From Firmicutes bacterium UBA2296 (GTDB lineage Bacteria; Bacillota; UBA994), in contig DDWC01000201.1 in the NCBI GenBank assembly GCA_002345475.1, positions 1 to 9,386 of the forward strand: a stretch of DNA of 9,386 bases. The letters run 5' to 3'. Below, in pieces: positions 5,718-9,386 of this stretch (position 1 is its first letter; each line of letters starts with the position of its first letter). Made by a program: the position numbers and the translations under genes. Under the pieces are notes generated by a model. It did no database searches and was not told the DNA's origin. It saw only the letters and a program-made list of their open reading frames with translations.

Positions 5718-8700
5718 CTAAGCTTTTCGCACAGCCAGAGTAACCAGCGATCCGTTGAGGTCCCATTCTCTTACGAAGGCCTCCTCATCCAGAACGTCGC
5801 TGATATCCAGGGCCAGCACTTCATCCCTGATATATTGCTCAAACGTCTCAATCGCCGCTCTGGCGACGCCGTCAGCTTTGTATGATACGACTATCTTGTC
5901 CTCAACTTCGAAGCCGGCTTCCTTGCGCATGGCCTGGAGCTTGCTGACCATCTCCCTCACCAGACCTTCCTGCAGTAGCTCCGGGGTCAGGGTCAGATCC
6001 ATGACCACAGTGAGTCCGGCGGTAGACTCGGCGGAGAAACCTTCCTTTTCCTGGACCCGTACATCAAGCTCGTTGGTCAGCAACGAAACTGTTTCTCCAT
6101 TCAGTTCGATCTCCAGGGGAAGGTCGGCAGACAATCGTGCGGCCAGATATTCTTCTGAAAGAGATGCCATGACCCGGGCGATGGACTGCACCTCTTTGCC
6201 AAAGCGCGGGCCCAGCACCTTGAAGTTAGGCTTGGCCGCATAGTTTACAAAGCGCGTCGCGTCGCTGGCGGCGGAGACTTCCTTGACGTTTAGCTCATCC
6301 GCCACCAAGTCGAGAAGCTCCTGACGCAAGTCTTTGACACGGGGGCTCACGAAATAGAGCTTACCCACCGGTTGTCGAACCTTTACGTTGGCCTTGTTGC
6401 GCACCGCGCGACCCAGGTACACGATGTCCCGCGCCAAATCCATCTCCCGGTTAAGTTCCAGATCGATCAACCCTTCATCGGCCACGGGATAGCTCTCCAT
6501 GTGGACGGTGAGCGGAGCGGACGAAGAAAGGGAGCGAACCAGGTTCTGGTGCAGCTCTTCCGAGATAAAGGGAGCGAAGGGAGCCATAAGGCGGGAAAGC
6601 GAAACCAGAACTTCGTACAAAGTCAGATAAGCCGAAACCTTATCCTGGTCCATCTCACCTTTCCAGAATCGGCGGCGGTTGCGCCTTACGTACCAGTTGC
6701 TCAACTCGTCAATGAGTTCGTCGATGGCCCGAGTTGCCGTCATGCTGTTGAAGACATCCAGCGCCGAGCGCACTTCTTTGATCTTCACATTCAGTCGCGA
6801 AAGCATCCACCGGTCAATCAGCGGGCGCTCTGCGACAGGTACAGTGTGGGCTGCGGGGTTAAAACCGTCGATGTTGGCGTAGAGGGCAAAGAAGGAGTAG
6901 ACATTCCACAGGGTGCCCATGACCCGACGCTGGGTCTCCTGCATTGCATCCATGGAGAAGCGCTTTGTATACCAGGGTGGATTGACGCTGTAGATGAACC
7001 AGCGCAGACCGTCAGCACCGACGGAGGCGAAAGCCTTCCAGGGGTCAAACACATTGCCCTTGGACTTGCTCATCTTCTGTCCCTTGTCATCAAGCCCCAG
7101 TTCTGTGACCAGGACATTCCGGTAAGGGGCCTGTCCAAAGGTCATGGTGGAAATGGCCAGCAAAGTGTAGAACCAACCTCTGGTCTGGTCTATGGCTTCG
7201 CAGATGTAATCCGCGGGGAAAGACTCTTCGAAAAGCTCCTTGTTCTCAAAGGGATAATGCCACTGGGCGAAGGGCATGCTGCCGGAGTCGTACCAGCAAT
7301 CGATGACCTCGCTAACTCTTTGCATTTCACCCGAACAGGAAGGACAACGAAGCTTGATGTCATCGACATAGGGTCTGTGCAGGTCCAGCTTTTCGGGCAT
7401 CTGCACAGCAAGATCGGCCAGCTCGGCTATACTGCCCACACAGGTGCGCTCACCGCAGGCACACTCCCAAATGGGAAGGGGCGTGCCCCAGTAGCGCTCG
7501 CGGCTGATAGCCCAGTCCACCATATTATCCAGGAAGTTGCCAAATCGCCCGTCACGAATATGTTCGGGGAACCAGTTGACCGTCTGGTTGTTGGCTATGA
7601 CCTGATCCTTTAGCCTGGTCATGCGGATAAACCAGGAGCTGCGCGCGTAGTAGAGCAGGGGCGTGTCGCAGCGCCAGCAGAAAGGATAGTTGTGCAGGTA
7701 CTTCTCGGCCTTGTAAAGCCTGCCTTTGGCGCGAAGATACTCGATAATCTCCGGATCGGCGTCCTTGACGAACTTGCCTGACCAGTCAGCAACCTCATCG
7801 GTGAAGCTGCCGGTGCCGTCAACGGGGTTTGGCGCGGGCAGGTCGTGGGCGTGAGCCACCTTGCTGTCATCTTCGCCGAAGGAGGGAGCGATGTGGACAA
7901 TCCCCGTTCCGTCTGTTGTGGTGACAAAATCGCCGGCCAGCACGTAGTGAGCCTCGGTCCCGCGCAATGACGGCAAGTCATAGGGTGGCTCATACTTCTT
8001 GCCCAGTAGGTCCTTGCCGTTCATGGTCGCCAGCACTTCGTACTCGCCGTTTAGCACGTGCAGGCAGTCCTTGGCCAGAATAAGCTTCTCCCCGTTATGC
8101 GCTACCAGTGTGTACTGAACATCCTCACCCACCACCAGGCCGACGTTTGACGGCAGAGTCCACGGAGTGGTGGTCCACACGAGAAAGCTGGTATTGCTCT
8201 CTCCCCGCACCGGGAAGCGCACGAAAACAGAAGGATCCTCGACCTCGTCATATCCCTGTGCCACCTCGTGACTTGACAGAGAAGTCCCGCAGCGCGGGCA
8301 ATAGGGCAAAACTTTAAAGCCCTTGTACAGCAGGCTCTTGTTCCAGGCCTGTTGCAGGGACCACCACACAGACTCGATATACTCGTTGTGATACGTCACA
8401 TAGGGTTTGTCCATATCCAGCCAGAACCCCATGCGCTCCGTCATCCTGACCCACTCTTTTTCATAGATAAAGACGCTGTCGCGACATTTCTCCACAAACT
8501 CACGAACGCCGTAAGCCTCTATATCCTGCTTGCCACTGATACCCAGCTGCTTTTCCACCTCGAGCTCCACAGGCAAGCCGTGGGTGTCCCATCCGGCCTT
8601 ACGGCTGACGTAGTACCCATCCATGGTCTTGTACCGGGGTATGAGGTCTTTCATGGATCTTGGCATGGCATGGCCTATGTGCGGCTTGCCATTGGCCGTG

Positions 8701-8843
8701 GGAGGCCCTTCGTAGAACACGTACCGGGGAGCATCGGCGCGGGATTCCTGAGTCCTGGTAAATACCTGTTCGTCGCTCCAGAACTTCAGCACCGCTTCCT
8801 CCATTGCCGGGAAATCCACTTTGCTTTGCACTTTCTTGAACAT
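5718..8843 (-). CDS. ileS: Isoleucyl-tRNA synthetase, probable IleRS2 type
   Basis: A protein of 1041 aa that charges tRNA-Ile with isoleucine. The class I signature HIGH is at 55-58 (within PPTANGKPHIGHAM) and KMSKS is at 590-594. The CP1 editing domain (about 200-395) contains TTTPWTLPSNVG (224-235) and GTGIVHIAPSFGEDD (312-326). Cysteine pairs C182/C185, C389/C392, C461/C463/C468 and C500/C503 are candidate zinc ligands. TRGWFYTLL (554-562) lies before KMSKS. The catalytic and anticodon-binding domains are complete. The extended length, the GLPVELEVEKQLGISGKQDI segment and the lack of the C-terminal cysteine-rich finger of the classic bacterial enzyme point to the eukaryote-like IleRS2 form, which is often tolerant to mupirocin. 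Start ATG 8843 has AGGAGG at 8856-8851, 7 nt away. The frame stays open to 9041, but that extension runs through the T-box and is not coding. Confidence 0.97.
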   Translation of the reverse strand: MFKKVQSKVDFPAMEEAVLKFWSDEQVFTRTQESRADAPRYVFYEGPPTANGKPHIGHAMPRSMKDLIPRYKTMDGYYVSRKAGWDTHGLPVELEVEKQLGISGKQDIEAYGVREFVEKCRDSVFIYEKEWVRMTERMGFWLDMDKPYVTYHNEYIESVWWSLQQAWNKSLLYKGFKVLPYCPRCGTSLSSHEVAQGYDEVEDPSVFVRFPVRGESNTSFLVWTTTPWTLPSNVGLVVGEDVQYTLVAHNGEKLILAKDCLHVLNGEYEVLATMNGKDLLGKKYEPPYDLPSLRGTEAHYVLAGDFVTTTDGTGIVHIAPSFGEDDSKVAHAHDLPAPNPVDGTGSFTDEVADWSGKFVKDADPEIIEYLRAKGRLYKAEKYLHNYPFCWRCDTPLLYYARSSWFIRMTRLKDQVIANNQTVNWFPEHIRDGRFGNFLDNMVDWAISRERYWGTPLPIWECACGERTCVGSIAELADLAVQMPEKLDLHRPYVDDIKLRCPSCSGEMQRVSEVIDCWYDSGSMPFAQWHYPFENKELFEESFPADYICEAIDQTRGWFYTLLAISTMTFGQAPYRNVLVTELGLDDKGQKMSKSKGNVFDPWKAFASVGADGLRWFIYSVNPPWYTKRFSMDAMQETQRRVMGTLWNVYSFFALYANIDGFNPAAHTVPVAERPLIDRWMLSRLNVKIKEVRSALDVFNSMTATRAIDELIDELSNWYVRRNRRRFWKGEMDQDKVSAYLTLYEVLVSLSRLMAPFAPFISEELHQNLVRSLSSSAPLTVHMESYPVADEGLIDLELNREMDLARDIVYLGRAVRNKANVKVRQPVGKLYFVSPRVKDLRQELLDLVADELNVKEVSAASDATRFVNYAAKPNFKVLGPRFGKEVQSIARVMASLSEEYLAARLSADLPLEIELNGETVSLLTNELDVRVQEKEGFSAESTAGLTVVMDLTLTPELLQEGLVREMVSKLQAMRKEAGFEVEDKIVVSYKADGVARAAIETFEQYIRDEVLALDISDVLDEEAFVREWDLNGSLVTLAVRKA

Positions 8844-8874
8844 CACGTTTCCTCCTAACATGCGGGTTGCCCGT

Positions 8875-8918
8875 AATAAAACAATAGGGAGCCTGCTCGT
8901 CAAGGAACGAGAGGCTCC
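8875..8918 (-). terminator. T-box-controlled terminator before ileS
   Basis: The minus strand forms GGAGCCTCTCGT (8918-8907) paired with ACGAG-C-AGGCTCC (8900-8888): 12 bp with one bulged C and a 6-nt loop. CTATTGTTTTATT follows as an interrupted U-run. The 3' half of the antiterminator (CGT and TCCTT, 8909-8902) lies in the upper stem and loop of this hairpin, so the two structures exclude each other. Confidence 0.9.
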
Positions 8919-9119
8919 ACCCGTGGTACCATCCTTATTGGTCTTACGACCCACTCTGCGCCTGTAACGGGGCGAAACGGACGACCCTGTCCCCCGAAAA
9001 GCCAGAGGTTCAGGTCGCCTTCTCAGAGGTGATGTCCGCAAGCTTGCCTTATCGGGTTCGCAGCAACCCCGACTCTCTGGGAAGGATACGCGTGCGGTGC
9101 GTCCTCGTCAGTGAAATTA
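8875..9119 (-). promoter_or_regulatory. T-box leader (tRNA-Ile sensing riboswitch) of ileS
   Basis: Read on the minus strand, the leader has Stem I with the AGAGAG motif (9078-9073), a distal hairpin around GGGTTGCTGCGAACCC (about 9069-9054), and the specifier segment GGACATCACCTCTGAG. In it ATC (9033-9031), an Ile codon, is followed by a purine. A likely Stem II uses GCGACC and GGTCGT, and a small stem GGTC-GTAA-GACC (8951-8940) comes just before the antiterminator. The T-box core is AAGGATGGTACCACGG (8936-8921). Its TGGT (8931-8928) would pair with the free ACCA end of tRNA-Ile, the T matching discriminator A73. AAGGA can pair with TCCTT (8906-8902) and ACG with CGT (8909-8907), forming the antiterminator around the 7-nt bulge. 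Uncharged tRNA-Ile is expected to allow read-through into ileS and the amidohydrolase. The exact 5' end is inferred from the promoter. Confidence 0.93.
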
Positions 9120-9120
9120 C

Positions 9121-9137
9121 TTCTGAATATATCAGAA
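9121..9137. repeat. 17-bp inverted repeat over the ileS -10
   Basis: TTCTGA (9121-9126) and TCAGAA (9132-9137) are perfect inverted arms around ATATA. The repeat covers the whole -10 box of the ileS promoter and lies between ileS and the divergent gene. It could be an operator for a dimeric repressor, but a chance dyad over an AT-rich -10 is quite possible. Confidence 0.35.
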
Positions 9138-9154
9138 CGCAGACAATAAAGCAA
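9126..9154 (-). promoter_or_regulatory. Probable SigA promoter of the ileS operon
   Basis: On the minus strand TTGCTT (9154-9149) is followed after 17 nt by TATATT (9131-9126). A TG one nucleotide upstream of the -10 gives an extended -10 (TGATATATT). The predicted start near 9119 falls just before the T-box Stem I. The -35 matches only at TTG, which the extended -10 may compensate. Confidence 0.7.
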
Positions 9155-9245
9155 CGCAACGGGCTTCTCTGGCGGCCCTGCAGGAATTGCGCCGGGCTTA
9201 CGGAAATAAGTTGTAGTGACACTGGACAGGGACGGTGAGAAAGCA

Positions 9246-9386
9246 ATGACAACCGACGCCGCCAAAAGCGCCCAGCAGCGGCCCTGGCTAACCTGGCTGA
9301 AAGGAATCGCCATCCTGCTGGCTCTGGCTGTTCTCATCTGGGAGGGTCGGTTGTTCTTTGCCGAGATTGACTTTGCCGAGGCCTGC
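9246..9386 (+). CDS. Unknown protein with N-terminal membrane helix, 5' end only
   Basis: Forty-seven codons run from ATG 9246 to the window edge. A polar N-terminus (MTTDAAKSAQQRPWLTWLKG) leads into a hydrophobic helix IAILLALAVLIW (21-32), then EGRLFFAEIDFAEAC. This looks like a single-pass anchor with a short cytoplasmic head and the main domain beyond the window. GGTGAG at 9234-9239 is 6 nt upstream and is an adequate but not strong ribosome site. An in-frame GTG at 9216 could add ten residues and cannot be excluded. The gene is divergent from the ileS leader, and no convincing plus-strand promoter was found in the roughly 110 nt between the ileS promoter and its start. I do not recognise the family from this fragment. 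Confidence 0.6.
   Translation, partial: MTTDAAKSAQQRPWLTWLKGIAILLALAVLIWEGRLFFAEIDFAEAC

Noticed and set aside
6372..7613. Long open frame of 413 codons on the plus strand
   Set aside because: It lies wholly antisense to the conserved ileS catalytic and anticodon regions, has no recognisable domain, and GC-rich coding often leaves an open complementary frame.
8352..8858. Plus-strand open frame of 168 codons at the ileS start
   Set aside because: It is antisense to the HIGH region and ribosome site of ileS; a shadow frame.
8844..9041. 66-codon N-terminal extension of ileS
   Set aside because: It runs through the T-box and terminator, and a consensus ribosome site fits the ATG at 8843.
9023..9337. 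Minus-strand open frame of 104 codons across the leader
   Set aside because: It overlaps the promoter, T-box Stem I and the divergent gene, and has no convincing domain or ribosome site.
1..9386. Mobile element, CRISPR, tRNA, phage or defence genes
   Set aside because: No spaced direct repeats, transposase or integrase motifs, cloverleaf, or defence-type domains were seen; gene content is housekeeping and general metabolism.

Overview
This is an ordinary chromosomal segment, probably from a Bacillota (Firmicutes) lineage of moderate GC content. That placement rests on a canonical tRNA-sensing T-box leader in front of ileS, purine-rich AGGAGG-type ribosome binding sites, SigA-like promoters and an L25/Ctc gene of the long type. 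The species cannot be named. Apart from one partial gene at the right edge, every gene lies on the minus strand, so biological order runs from high to low coordinates.

Right part (about 9250 to 4136): a SigA-type promoter near 9126-9154 drives a leader of roughly 275 nt. It carries a complete isoleucine T-box with specifier codon ATC, a TGGT tRNA-acceptor bulge and mutually exclusive antiterminator and terminator helices. It controls ileS (1041 aa), which looks like the eukaryote-like IleRS2 type. Thirteen nt after the ileS stop is a 522-aa metal-dependent amidohydrolase of the YtcJ/AepA-like family, so its expression probably also depends on tRNA-Ile charging. A 17-bp inverted repeat lies over the -10 element of the ileS promoter. 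Divergent from the leader is the 5' end of an unknown membrane-anchored protein.

Middle part (4135 to 2032): after a 250-nt non-coding gap come a DedA/VTT-family membrane protein with its own terminator, a small exported protein with a DUF5808-like motif and a C-terminal membrane helix, and rplY (ribosomal protein L25/Ctc). The rplY gene has a near-consensus promoter and a strong rho-independent terminator.

Left part (2010 to 1): a likely operon of an M20-family N-carbamoyl-amino-acid/allantoate amidohydrolase, an overlapping small SAM methyltransferase with an N-terminal zinc-ribbon-like cysteine cluster, and the start of a tiny hydrophobic protein cut by the window edge.

No mobile element, CRISPR array, tRNA, rRNA, phage gene or defence system was seen. 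No clearly new system is present. The items most worth a second look are the T-box-controlled ileS-amidohydrolase pair, the repeat over the ileS -10, the free-standing DUF5808-like protein and the overlapping hydrolase-methyltransferase pair.
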